A stretch of 59,983 nt of DNA, from contig JAUHXK010000015.1 of NCBI GenBank assembly GCA_030427405.1, forward strand, positions 1-59,983, read 5' to 3'. Below are positions 45,933 to 54,223 of the stretch, piece after piece. Within the stretch, counting starts at the first letter, position 1, and the number at the start of each line of letters is the position of its first letter. This stretch comes from Alphaproteobacteria bacterium. Lineage in GTDB: Bacteria > Pseudomonadota > Alphaproteobacteria > Rhodobacterales > Rhodobacteraceae. The notes beneath the pieces are model-generated. The model was not told where the DNA came from, ran no database searches, and saw nothing but the letters and a program-made list of their open reading frames with translations. The translations under genes were made by a program, and so were the position numbers.

Positions 45933-46955
45933 TCAGCCTTTCTTGAGAACCTCGCGGCCCAGAAGCTCGGCGATCTGAACCGCGTTCAGCGCCGCGCCCT
46001 TGCGCAGGTTGTCCGAAACGCACCACAGGTTCAGGCCGTTTTCCACGGTCGAATCCTGACGAATGCGGCTGATGAATGTGGCGAAATCGCCGACGCATTC
46101 GACGGGCGAAACATAGCCACCGGCCTCACGCTTGTCGATCACCATGATCCCCGGCGCCTCGCGCAGGATGTCGCGGGCTTCGTCCTCGTCCAGGAAATCC
46201 TCGAACTCGATATTCACGGCCTCGGAATGGCCAACAAATACCGGAACGCGGACGCAGGTGGCCGTGACCTTGATCGACGGGTCGACGATCTTTTTGGTCT
46301 CGACGACCATCTTCCATTCTTCCTTGGTCGAGCCGTCTTCCATGAAGACGTCGATCTGCGGAATGACGTTGAACGCGATCTGTTTCTGGAACTTGTTGGG
46401 TTCAACGTCGGTGGTCGGGTTGTAAACGGCCTTGGTCTGATCCCAAAGCTCATCCATGCCGTCCTTGCCCGCGCCCGAAACCGACTGATAGGTCGACACG
46501 ACGACGCGCTTGATCTTGGCACGGTCATGCAGCGGTTTCAGCGCGACAACCATCTGCGCGGTCGAGCAGTTGGGGTTGGCGATGATATTCTTGTTCTTGT
46601 AGTCGTGGATCGCCTCGGGGTTACATTCCGGTACGATCAGCGGAATGTCCGGGTCATAGCGATACAGCGACGAGTTATCGATCACCACGCAACCAGCGGC
46701 CGCCGCCTGGGGGGCATAGACCTTTGTGGCCTCGGAGCCCACGGCAAACAGCGCCATGTCCCAGCCGGTGAAATCGAATGTGTCCAGGTCCTTGGTTGTG
46801 AGGGTCTTGTCGCCAAAAGTCACCTCGGTGCCCAGCGAACGACGGCTTGCCAGGGCGGCAAGTTCATCGACGGGGAACTGGCGTTCTGCCAGGATGTTCA
46901 GCATTTCGCGGCCCACGTTACCCGTGGCGCCGACGACGACGACGCGATAGCCCAT
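45933..46955 (-). CDS. asd: Aspartate-semialdehyde dehydrogenase
   Basis: A 340-residue enzyme that reduces aspartyl phosphate to aspartate semialdehyde with NADPH, feeding lysine, threonine, methionine and DAP. The NADP motif is GATGNVGREML (9-19). The active cysteine is Cys130 in NPNCSTAQM, and later blocks include STYQSVSGAGKDGMDELW, CVRVPVFVGHSEAVNIE and the closing DNLRKGAALNAVQIAE. Length is normal. It starts about 103 bases downstream of the GT4 gene's stop on the same strand but is probably its own unit. Confidence 0.97.
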   Translation of the reverse strand: MGYRVVVVGATGNVGREMLNILAERQFPVDELAALASRRSLGTEVTFGDKTLTTKDLDTFDFTGWDMALFAVGSEATKVYAPQAAAAGCVVIDNSSLYRYDPDIPLIVPECNPEAIHDYKNKNIIANPNCSTAQMVVALKPLHDRAKIKRVVVSTYQSVSGAGKDGMDELWDQTKAVYNPTTDVEPNKFQKQIAFNVIPQIDVFMEDGSTKEEWKMVVETKKIVDPSIKVTATCVRVPVFVGHSEAVNIEFEDFLDEDEARDILREAPGIMVIDKREAGGYVSPVECVGDFATFISRIRQDSTVENGLNLWCVSDNLRKGAALNAVQIAELLGREVLKKG

Positions 46956-47058
46956 TTCATGTCTCCAAAGTTAAGGACGCGCGTTCATAGCCGCGCGACC
47001 GGAAAGAAAAAAGGGCTTTCGGAGTCAATTTCTGTTTTTGGCACCGATTTGCGGCGGT

Positions 47059-48090
47059 TCAGCCGTCCAGAAGCTGCTTGTACAGCGCAACCAGCGACCG
47101 CGCCTCGCCGTCAATGTCGAAATTTGCCTCGACATGGGCACGTGCGGCATGTCCGCAGGCGGCAAGGGAATCGCGGTCAGCCAACATTTCTGCCGCCGCA
47201 TCGGCCAGTGCCGGGATGTCACCCGGGGCCACCACCCGGCCCAGCGACGGGTCGGTCACGATCTCGGAAAACGCGCCCACGTCGGTGGCCACGACGGGAA
47301 CACCACAGGCCATCGCCTCAAGCGGGGTGAGGCCGAAGCCCTCCCACCGTTGCGGGGCGATGAACAGGTCCAGAACCTGATACCATTCGGCAATCTGGTC
47401 GACCGTCACCTCGGGCATGAACAGGATGCGGTCCGACAGGCCCGCCTTGGCGACCTTGTCTTTCTGCTCGGCCAGAAAACCCGTGTGCTTTTCAGTGGCC
47501 CGGCCCATGACGATGCCCGATACGTCCTTGGACCGGGCACACAGATCGATCATGGCGTCGACGAAAGCGTCGGTGCCTTTCTGATGCCGGATGCGGCCGT
47601 AGCAGCCCAGCAGCAAGCGGTTCGGCAGGCCCAACCGTGCGCGAAGGGCGGCTTTGTCGGCGGGTGGGGTAAAGTCGTCCAGGTTGATGCCATGCATGAT
47701 CACCTGCGCGTCGTGGTCAAGATATCCGGCGGTCTTGCGCGAGGTCGCAACAAGCGCGTCCATTTTGCCGATCAGCCATTTGGTGTACCCGGTATGGGCG
47801 CGTTGCGAGGCACTGGTGAACAGAAGCTTCAGCTTCAACCGGAACACATTGCGCAGGATCAGGCCCAGCAACATCTCGGTATTGCGGCGCGCGTGCCAGA
47901 CCCGCAGCGTGCGACGGGACAGGAAGGGCAGGCGACCCAGCGGGATATGGGGAATGTCGGCGGGCAAACCCGGCCCGGTTGCGGCGATGTCGATCTGTTG
48001 CGCCTGCAAAGGAACCAGCCGGGCGATAGTCGCGGTTACGCCTGATAGCCTGCGTTTCAGATTTGGGGCGATGACAACAGGGTCGTTCAC
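47059..48090 (-). CDS. Glycosyltransferase family 4 (group 1) protein
   Basis: A 343-residue GT-B enzyme from a GTG (GGAG six bases upstream). The C-terminal nucleotide-sugar domain has LLGCYGRIRHQKGTDAFVDA, then RWEGFGLTPLEAMACGVPVVATDVGAF with the E-x7-E motif (EGFGLTPLE). Such proteins add mannose or similar sugars to LPS core or glycolipids. The specific linkage is unknown. It follows the MFS gene by 24 bases on the same strand. Confidence 0.88.
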   Translation of the reverse strand: MNDPVVIAPNLKRRLSGVTATIARLVPLQAQQIDIAATGPGLPADIPHIPLGRLPFLSRRTLRVWHARRNTEMLLGLILRNVFRLKLKLLFTSASQRAHTGYTKWLIGKMDALVATSRKTAGYLDHDAQVIMHGINLDDFTPPADKAALRARLGLPNRLLLGCYGRIRHQKGTDAFVDAMIDLCARSKDVSGIVMGRATEKHTGFLAEQKDKVAKAGLSDRILFMPEVTVDQIAEWYQVLDLFIAPQRWEGFGLTPLEAMACGVPVVATDVGAFSEIVTDPSLGRVVAPGDIPALADAAAEMLADRDSLAACGHAARAHVEANFDIDGEARSLVALYKQLLDG

Positions 48091-48114
48091 GAGGGTCTCC
48101 TGGCGGATCAGGTA

Positions 48115-49287
48115 TCAGTCCATGCTGTCCCGGCTGAACAGGTAAATCACGCAACCGATGGCAACGGTAACGGCGAAAAAGCCGAATATCGCTGTGTAGG
48201 GTGCCGCTGGCCCCATGTCCACCGTTGCCGCGTGGATGCGTCCGGTGGCGAATTGCGCCAGCCCCACGCCACCGATCCCGAACAGGTTCAGCAATGTCAC
48301 GCCGCGACCGACCAGATGGGCCGGAATGAAGGCGCGCCCATGCGCCATGATCACCGGGAAGGACGCGCCCAGAAACCCGATCAGCGCCATCAGCAGAACC
48401 GAAAGCCAGACGGCATTGGCAACCCACATGCCCAGCAGCCCCAGCGCCAGCACCGCCAAGGCGTTGCCGCCAAAGATCACCCATTTGCGTGTGTTCAGCA
48501 GCCGGTCCAGCGGGCCATAGGCAAAGGTGCCGGCAATCATCGCGGCCCCCATGACCAGCGTGGCCTGGCCGATCTGGGTGGCGCTCAGCCCGAAGACATC
48601 CAGAAGATAGGGCCCTGCCCAAAGCCCCCTCAGCGCCGCCGAGGGCGCATAGGCCACCAGCATGAGCGGCATGATCACAAGCAAGGCCGGTTGCCGCAGC
48701 AGGTCCAGGACCGAACCCTTTTGTTCAGACACCACGCGCACGGGGTCTTTCACCGTCACCCAGATACCGGCGGCAACGGCCGCCGAAACAGCGGCCAGCC
48801 CGATCAGCGTGGCACGCCAGCCCATTGCCTCGACGGCCAGCGCGGTCGGGTAGGACGCCACCAGGTTTCCGGCTGAACCGACACCCAGCATCACCGCCGC
48901 CAGTGTCGCAAAACGGGCCGGTGGGTATTCGCGCGCAAAGATGAAATAAGAGGCCATCAGAACCGGCGAACATCCGACACCGATCAGCCCCATTGCAATC
49001 GCGATATGAAGCGGCGTCGTGGAGGCGGCGAAAACGGCGGCCCCTCCGGCCCCGCCAATCATCAGCAAAACGGCGGATGTCCGGCGCGGCCCGACCCGGT
49101 CCAGTGCCCAGCCCACCGGGATTTGCATCGCTGCAAAAACCAGAAACCACAGGCCGGACGCAAAGGCCAGGTCTTCGGGCGTTGCACCGATGTCCCGACC
49201 CAGATCGGCGGTCAGAACCGCAAGAAAGGCGCGGAAGAACTGGCTGAGGACATATGCCAGACACAAAACCACCAAGCCTGCGTGCAT
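48115..49287 (-). CDS. MFS family transporter
   Basis: About 390 residues from ATG 49287, with a GGGGGG run upstream. Twelve hydrophobic segments are visible. The motif A-like loop between TM2 and TM3 is VGWALDRVGPRRTSAVL, and FAREYPPARFATLAAVMLGVGS is the TM4-5 region. Substrate is unknown; drug-efflux or small-metabolite export are both possible. It precedes the GT4 gene and diverges from the DUF3095 gene. Confidence 0.85.
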   Translation of the reverse strand: MHAGLVVLCLAYVLSQFFRAFLAVLTADLGRDIGATPEDLAFASGLWFLVFAAMQIPVGWALDRVGPRRTSAVLLMIGGAGGAAVFAASTTPLHIAIAMGLIGVGCSPVLMASYFIFAREYPPARFATLAAVMLGVGSAGNLVASYPTALAVEAMGWRATLIGLAAVSAAVAAGIWVTVKDPVRVVSEQKGSVLDLLRQPALLVIMPLMLVAYAPSAALRGLWAGPYLLDVFGLSATQIGQATLVMGAAMIAGTFAYGPLDRLLNTRKWVIFGGNALAVLALGLLGMWVANAVWLSVLLMALIGFLGASFPVIMAHGRAFIPAHLVGRGVTLLNLFGIGGVGLAQFATGRIHAATVDMGPAAPYTAIFGFFAVTVAIGCVIYLFSRDSMD

Positions 49288-49429
49288 GTTCCCCCCCTTG
49301 CCCGGCTGTCCTGACAGGATGCTTGGCATGTCTGGGGGTCATGCACAAGCGCGTGTGCAATGTTGCAGACTAACCATACCGGGTGTGAATGGTCTATCGT
49401 CGACACATGTCGCACAGACCGGAGGGACA

Positions 49430-50572
49430 ATGACATCTGCACATGCCGCGTTTTATGACTCTGTTCCGGTGTCGCACGACTTTTTGTCCCTGGCCGACCC
49501 GGCAATGTTCGTCCCGGTGCCCCAAGGATGGGTCCTGGGTGTCGCGGATATCGTGGATTCGACCGGAGAAATCGCAAAGGGGCGGTACAAGACGGTCAAC
49601 ATGGTGGGGGCGGCCGTTATCTCGGCGATGATCAACGCGCTGGGCGGGCGGGTGTTTCCTTATGTTTTCGGTGGAGACGGCGCAGCCTTTGCCATTGACG
49701 GCGGCGAGGCTGGCAAGGCGGAAACGGCGCTTGCGGCGTTGCGAAGCTGGGCAAAGACCGAGTTTGACATCGCGTTGCGCGCGGCGTTGGTTCCGGTTGC
49801 GGATATCCGCGCGGCTGACCGTGATCTTCGGGTTGCACGCCATGCCCCGTCCTCGGGTGTTGATTACGCCATGTTTGCGGGGGGCGGGCTGCACTGGGCC
49901 GAAGAACAACTCAAGGCAGGTGCCTATGCGGTGACGCCCGCCGGCCCCGGCACGCAGCCCGATCTGACTGGACTGTCCTGCCGCTGGTCCAACAGCCCGG
50001 CGCGACATGGCCAGATCGTCTCGTTGGTCATACAGCCCACGCAAAATGCGTCGGAACAGGATTTTGCCGACCTCGCGCAATCGGTCCTGTCCGCGGCAGA
50101 GCGGCTTGAACGCGGCGGTCACCCGGTGCCGCGTGATGGGCCGCCGCTGCGGTGGCCTCCGCCGGGGATGCGCCTGGATGCCCAGGTATCGCGAGCCGGG
50201 CGAAACCTGTTTGTGCAACGTGTCAAAATGCTGGTTCAGAACCTGCTGATCTGGATGTTGTTCAAATCCGGCAGGAAACTGGGCGAGTTCGAGCCGAACC
50301 ACTATAAGCGCATGGTTTCGCGGAACGCGGATTTCCGCAAATTCGACGATGGGCTCAAGATGACGCTGGATTGCGATCAGCCGACCCTGCGGCGTATTAC
50401 GCAGGCACTGGATGCCGCGCGGGCCGGTGGCAAAATCCGCTATGGGATTCACAGCCAGCAAGAGGCGATGATGACCTGTTTCGTCCCCTCGGCCACGCGT
50501 GATGACCATGTACATTTCGTTGACGGCGCTTCGGGCGGGTATGCCCGCGCCGCCGAAACCATGCGCGGCTAG
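49430..50572 (+). CDS. DUF3095 family protein with nucleotidyl-cyclase-like metal motifs
   Basis: A 380-residue soluble protein from ATG 49430, with GGAGGG six bases upstream. Near the N-terminus VLGVADIVDSTGEIAKGRYK resembles the first metal-binding strand of class III cyclases (D-I-x-D-S-T), and VFPYVFGGDGAAFAIDGG resembles the second (G-D-G). AALVPVADIRAADRDLRVAR and a long C-terminal half (NHYKRMVSRNADFRKFDDGL, RRITQALDAARAGGKIRYGI) belong to DUF3095. Some database members carry adenylate-cyclase labels, but activity is not established here. It diverges from the MFS gene, with about 140 bases between. Confidence 0.8.
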   Translation: MTSAHAAFYDSVPVSHDFLSLADPAMFVPVPQGWVLGVADIVDSTGEIAKGRYKTVNMVGAAVISAMINALGGRVFPYVFGGDGAAFAIDGGEAGKAETALAALRSWAKTEFDIALRAALVPVADIRAADRDLRVARHAPSSGVDYAMFAGGGLHWAEEQLKAGAYAVTPAGPGTQPDLTGLSCRWSNSPARHGQIVSLVIQPTQNASEQDFADLAQSVLSAAERLERGGHPVPRDGPPLRWPPPGMRLDAQVSRAGRNLFVQRVKMLVQNLLIWMLFKSGRKLGEFEPNHYKRMVSRNADFRKFDDGLKMTLDCDQPTLRRITQALDAARAGGKIRYGIHSQQEAMMTCFVPSATRDDHVHFVDGASGGYARAAETMRG

Positions 50573-50578
50573 GCCGTT

Positions 50579-51349
50579 TCAGGCCGTCTTCCACCTGTGC
50601 GCCAGGGCGCGGGCGCTGTCTGACAGCAGCTTGACGTCCAGGCCGACCGCCAGGAACTGGGCCCCCATTTCCAGATAGGCCTGCGTTGACTCGTCAGTGG
50701 TGGCCAGAATGCCAGGGGCTTTTCCGGCGGCGCGAATGCGGGTCATGGCATCCGCAATGACAGCGCGCACTTCGGGCCTGGTACTGTCGCCCTGAAACCC
50801 CATATCCGCCGACAGGTCCGCCGGGCCGACAAAGACGCCATCCACGCCATCGACCTGAAGGATGTCGTCCAGTTCGGCCATGCCTGCGCGGTTCTCCACC
50901 TGCACCAAAAGGCAGATCTGCTGATCGGCGGTCTGCATGTAATCGTCAACAATGCCGAACATCGTGGCCCGCGATGCGGATGCCCCGACACCGCGCGTTC
51001 CCTCGGGGGGGTAGCGGCAGGCCCGGACAAGCGCCCGCGCCTGGTCGGCGCTTTCGACCATGGGCACCAGAACCGTCTGTGCGCCAGCATCCAGAACCAT
51101 CTTGATCATCCATGTTTCGCCCACCGGAACCCGGACCACCGGATGCGAGGTGCTGGAGGACAGCGCCAGCAGCTGATCCCGGATCGAACGGATGTCGTTT
51201 GGCGCATGCTCTCCGTCGATCACCAGCCAGTCGAACCCGGCGGTGCCCATGATCTCGGCCGAGACGGCCTCGGCGAAATTCATCCAGCACCCGATCTGGC
51301 GATCGCCCCGGGCCAGGGATTGTTTAAAGCGGTTGACGGGTGTGGGCAT
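50579..51349 (-). CDS. HpcH/HpaI family aldolase (4-hydroxy-2-oxoheptanedioate aldolase-like)
   Basis: A 256-residue class II metal aldolase from ATG 51349. FDWLVIDGEHAPNDIRSIRD, VVRVPVGETWMIKMVLDAGA, TVLVPMVESADQARALVRAC, RYPPEGTRGVG, LLVQVENRAGMAELDDILQV and VDGVFVGPADLSADMGFQGD are the conserved blocks. The family cleaves 4-hydroxy-2-oxoheptanedioate to pyruvate and succinate semialdehyde, or acts on related 2-oxo acids. The nearby HpaR-like regulator (53048) and decarboxylase suggest an aromatic degradation context, but other hpa genes are absent, so the substrate may differ. Confidence 0.92.
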   Translation of the reverse strand: MPTPVNRFKQSLARGDRQIGCWMNFAEAVSAEIMGTAGFDWLVIDGEHAPNDIRSIRDQLLALSSSTSHPVVRVPVGETWMIKMVLDAGAQTVLVPMVESADQARALVRACRYPPEGTRGVGASASRATMFGIVDDYMQTADQQICLLVQVENRAGMAELDDILQVDGVDGVFVGPADLSADMGFQGDSTRPEVRAVIADAMTRIRAAGKAPGILATTDESTQAYLEMGAQFLAVGLDVKLLSDSARALAHRWKTA

Positions 51350-51385
51350 GGAAAAGGCTCCTTGGGGTCAGGGTCGGGGATTAGG

Positions 51386-52933
51386 TCAGGCGGTCAGGCT
51401 TGCGCCAATTTGGGTGATCACGTCATAGGCCATCATCACGTCGGCGCGGGTCGTTTCAAACTGTCCGGCCTGAAACCGGATCGCCAGTTTCCCACCTGTT
51501 CGGGTCTGCGTCAGGTAGATACGGCCATCATCGTTGATGGCATCCACCAAGCGCTGGTTCAGCGCATCCAGGTTCGCCGCGCCGTACGATCCGGCCGGCA
51601 CCAGACGGAAGGTCCACAGCGACCACATCGGAGCGGTTACGATGTCGAAATCGGGGTGCGCGGCCAGCTTGTCATGCAGCGCCTGCGACCATGCGATATG
51701 ATTGCGCATCCTGTCGCGCAGACCTTCAAGGCCAAAGGCGCGGATCACGAACCACAGTTTGAGCGCCCGGAACCGGCGACCCAACGGGACGGACCATTCC
51801 GAATAGTTGATGATCCCGTCCTTGCCGTGTGTCCTGAGGTATTCGGGGCTGATCGCAAGCGTCTGCACAAGATCATCGGGGTTTTTCAGGAAATGGGCGC
51901 AACAGTCGAACTGAACCCCAAGCCATTTGTGCGGATTGAAGACGATACTGTCGGCCTGTTCGACCCCCGCCCAGTAGTGGCGGAATTCGGGGCATATCAT
52001 GGCCGATCCGGCCCAAGCGGCATCGACATGGCTGTATAGCCCGTATGTGCGGGCAATCCGCAGGCAGGCATCCACAGGGTCGGTCGCGCCCGTGCTGGTG
52101 CCGCCGACACACAATACCACACCTGCGGGCTGAAACCCGGCGTCCAGATCAGCCCGGATTGCATTCTCAAGTGCCGCAGGATCCATCCCGCGCCAGTCGC
52201 CGCTGGTGGGAATGCGAACAAGGTTGTCCTGACCGATACCGGCAACCCAGATCGCACGGTCCACGGATGTATGGACCTCGGCCGAGCAATAGACGCGCAG
52301 AGGCTTCTGCCCAAACAGGCCCTGTTGGTTGCCGCGCCAGTTCAGCGCTTTTTCCCGCATCGTCAGGACAGCGGCCAATGTCGCCGACGAGGCCGAATCC
52401 TGAATGACCCCGGCAAAAGGCTGTGGCAGGTCCAGCGCCTGCCGCAACCAGTCCATCATCCGGGTTTCCATCTCGGTGGCGGCGGGCGACGTCTGCCACA
52501 GCATGCATTGCGGTGCGATTGCACTGGACAGGAATTCAGCCAGGACCGATGGCGCCGAAGCGTTCGAATTGAAATAGGCGAAAAAGCGAGGGTGTTGCCA
52601 ATGGGTGATGCCGGGCATGACGATCCGCTCGAAATCGTCAAAGATCTGTTCCATTGCCTCGGCCTTTTGCGGCGGCGCGTCGGGCAGGGCGTTCAGGATC
52701 TCTCCGGGTTCGGTGCGGGCGCGAACGGGTCGGTCACCGACCGTCTGGTGATAGTCCTGCGCCCAGTCGGCAACCTTGTGGCCCCACTCCGAGAATTCAC
52801 CCCACTGCATCCAATCCCCCGCCTGGCCCGAGACCGCATATCCGGTCGAAACTTTCTGGGGATCAGTGAGGGTCAATGACCCCGCAAGGTCAATGAGTTT
52901 CTGCGCATCCGTGGCACGCTGCGGCGCGTTCAT
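51386..52933 (-). CDS. Pyridoxal-phosphate decarboxylase of the aromatic-L-amino-acid decarboxylase group
   Basis: A 515-residue group II decarboxylase from ATG 52933 (the frame is open from 52966). The PLP Schiff-base lysine is Lys336 in NPHKWLGV. His302 and Asp304 in HVDAAWAGSA are the ring and N1 contacts. THWQHPRFFAYF, SPAATEMETRMMDWLRQALD and ETTRADVMMAYDVI are typical of DOPA/tryptophan decarboxylases. It probably makes an aryl amine from an aromatic amino acid; tyrosine, DOPA, tryptophan and phenylalanine cannot be distinguished. It is followed on the same strand by the HpcH-type aldolase and diverges from the HpaR-like gene. Confidence 0.88.
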   Translation of the reverse strand: MNAPQRATDAQKLIDLAGSLTLTDPQKVSTGYAVSGQAGDWMQWGEFSEWGHKVADWAQDYHQTVGDRPVRARTEPGEILNALPDAPPQKAEAMEQIFDDFERIVMPGITHWQHPRFFAYFNSNASAPSVLAEFLSSAIAPQCMLWQTSPAATEMETRMMDWLRQALDLPQPFAGVIQDSASSATLAAVLTMREKALNWRGNQQGLFGQKPLRVYCSAEVHTSVDRAIWVAGIGQDNLVRIPTSGDWRGMDPAALENAIRADLDAGFQPAGVVLCVGGTSTGATDPVDACLRIARTYGLYSHVDAAWAGSAMICPEFRHYWAGVEQADSIVFNPHKWLGVQFDCCAHFLKNPDDLVQTLAISPEYLRTHGKDGIINYSEWSVPLGRRFRALKLWFVIRAFGLEGLRDRMRNHIAWSQALHDKLAAHPDFDIVTAPMWSLWTFRLVPAGSYGAANLDALNQRLVDAINDDGRIYLTQTRTGGKLAIRFQAGQFETTRADVMMAYDVITQIGASLTA

Positions 52934-53047
52934 GACGCCCGGCTTTTTCTGATCAGTGCCTAACAAGGGGAAACCTGGTGGATTCCGGGGATGACATGCG
53001 AAGCCTTGTCACCTTGCGGTGATGACGGAATTGCGCGAAGATTCCCC

Positions 53048-53482
53048 ATGACCGACGACCTGCCCCTGACTTCGCGATCCCTGCCCATTGCGCTTTTGCG
53101 TGCGCGGGAAAAGGTCATGGCGCCCATTCGCACCATCCTGGCCGATGTCGGCGTGACCGAACAGCAGTGGCGTGTTCTGCGCGTCCTGAACGAGGAAGGC
53201 CCACAGGAACCGACGCGCATCGCCGAGCGGGCCTGCCTGTTACTGCCAAGCCTGACCCGAATTCTGCAAAAGCTGGAAGACAAGCAACTGATCAAACGTC
53301 AGCCGGACCCGAAAGACGGCCGGCGGCAGATCATCGAGATCACGTCAGAGGGCATGACGATTATTCACCAGAACCTGAAGGCCTGCATACAAGCCAGCGA
53401 GAACCTGCGTTCCCGGTTGGGGCAGGACCGGCACGAAATGCTGTTGGATCTGTTGAACGAGGTCGGCGAACCCGGCCAGTAA
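53048..53482 (+). CDS. hpaR: MarR family regulator, HpaR-like
   Basis: A 144-residue winged-helix repressor from ATG 53048. SLPIALLRAREKVMAPIRTI and VTEQQWRVLRVLNEEGPQEP match the HpaR opening, the recognition helix is in LPSLTRILQKLEDKQLIKRQ, and the wing is PDPKDGRRQIIEI. HpaR controls homoprotocatechuate degradation by sensing hydroxyphenylacetates. Here it diverges from the decarboxylase-aldolase pair (115 bases between), so it is the likely regulator of those genes. Confidence 0.87.
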   Translation: MTDDLPLTSRSLPIALLRAREKVMAPIRTILADVGVTEQQWRVLRVLNEEGPQEPTRIAERACLLLPSLTRILQKLEDKQLIKRQPDPKDGRRQIIEITSEGMTIIHQNLKACIQASENLRSRLGQDRHEMLLDLLNEVGEPGQ

Positions 53483-53511
53483 CGCAGCCGGGTCAGTAAC
53501 CCAAAGGTATC

Positions 53512-53545
53512 CCCGCCGGAGAAGAAGGGGGGAATCTCCGGCGGG
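53512..53545 (+). terminator. Strong stem-loop after the HpaR-like gene, probable terminator
   Basis: CCCGCCGGAGA (53512-53522) pairs perfectly with TCTCCGGCGGG (53535-53545), eleven base pairs with a 12-base purine-rich loop. No U-run follows, so termination may depend on other factors; it begins 30 bases after the stop. Confidence 0.55.
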
Positions 53546-53831
53546 ACGGCCAGACGCGCATCAACTGGCGTGCCTGGACAAAGACCGAAATCGCCTGACG
53601 ATTGCAGGGCTTCCGGCCGTTTTTCGGAGAATGGGCTGATCTGAAAATACAGACAAACCCGGATGGCCATGCGCCTCGGGGGACGGGGCGATGGTCAGGG
53701 TCTCCGAAAACCTTTTGTTCTGTTGCAGATGCGCAGGGTCGCAGGCGTGGTGCATTGCCAAATCACCACAAGTGGCAGAGCGGCTGGACATTGCGGATCT
53801 GTCGAAATCTTGCGCCTTGGGCGCGCAATTA

Positions 53832-53846
53832 CGATGCGGTGCATCG
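53832..53846. promoter_or_regulatory. Perfect palindrome CGATGC-GGT-GCATCG
   Basis: A 6-3-6 inverted repeat in the gene-free stretch 53483-54223, 25 bases before a second palindrome. It may be a protein-binding site or part of a structured RNA; no adjacent gene start explains it. Confidence 0.3.
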
Positions 53847-53870
53847 GGTTGGGTGGTGCAACGTACATCC

Positions 53871-53883
53871 CTTGTGTCACAAG
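53871..53883. promoter_or_regulatory. Perfect palindrome CTTGTG-T-CACAAG
   Basis: A 6-1-6 inverted repeat in the same gene-free stretch. Its form resembles a dimeric regulator operator, but it lies far from any gene start. Confidence 0.3.
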
Positions 53884-54223
53884 ACCTAGCGCGATTTGGA
53901 CGGATTCCAAGCCCGGCCAACGCCGAATGCGGGGCGGCGATCTGCGTGTGCCGTGGTGATGGCAGCCGTGTGATGCCAGCCATGATCCTGCCCTTTCGAC
54001 CTTATTGCCCAGTGGGTTGTGATGCAATTGCGATCATATGGATCAGCTCGCCCGCTGATTGAAACGGCAATTTGCGCCCTGCGGGAAATGGGCAGGTTTG
54101 CGCCTATGAGTTTTGTGCCGGGTGGCGAAAATCGGCGTGACGCGGTGCTCTCGGTCTTTGGGCCGGGTTTTGGGATGGGTGCGCGCGGCGTGGAATAGAA
54201 ACCAGTTCGTTCCCAGACCGGGG

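Larger units (their letters stand above)
53483..54223. other. 741-base stretch between convergent genes without a recognisable gene
   Basis: It lies between the stops of the HpaR-like gene and the YcaQ-type gene. Short open frames exist on both strands (up to about 140 codons on the minus strand), but none has a family motif, ribosome site or the third-position GC bias of the neighbours. A strong stem-loop sits at 53512-53545 and two perfect palindromes at 53832-53846 and 53871-53883. It might hold a small RNA or a decayed gene. Confidence 0.5.

Noticed and set aside
53561..53983. 140-codon minus-strand frame in the long gap
   Set aside because: No ribosome site, no family motif and weak third-position GC bias compared with neighbours.
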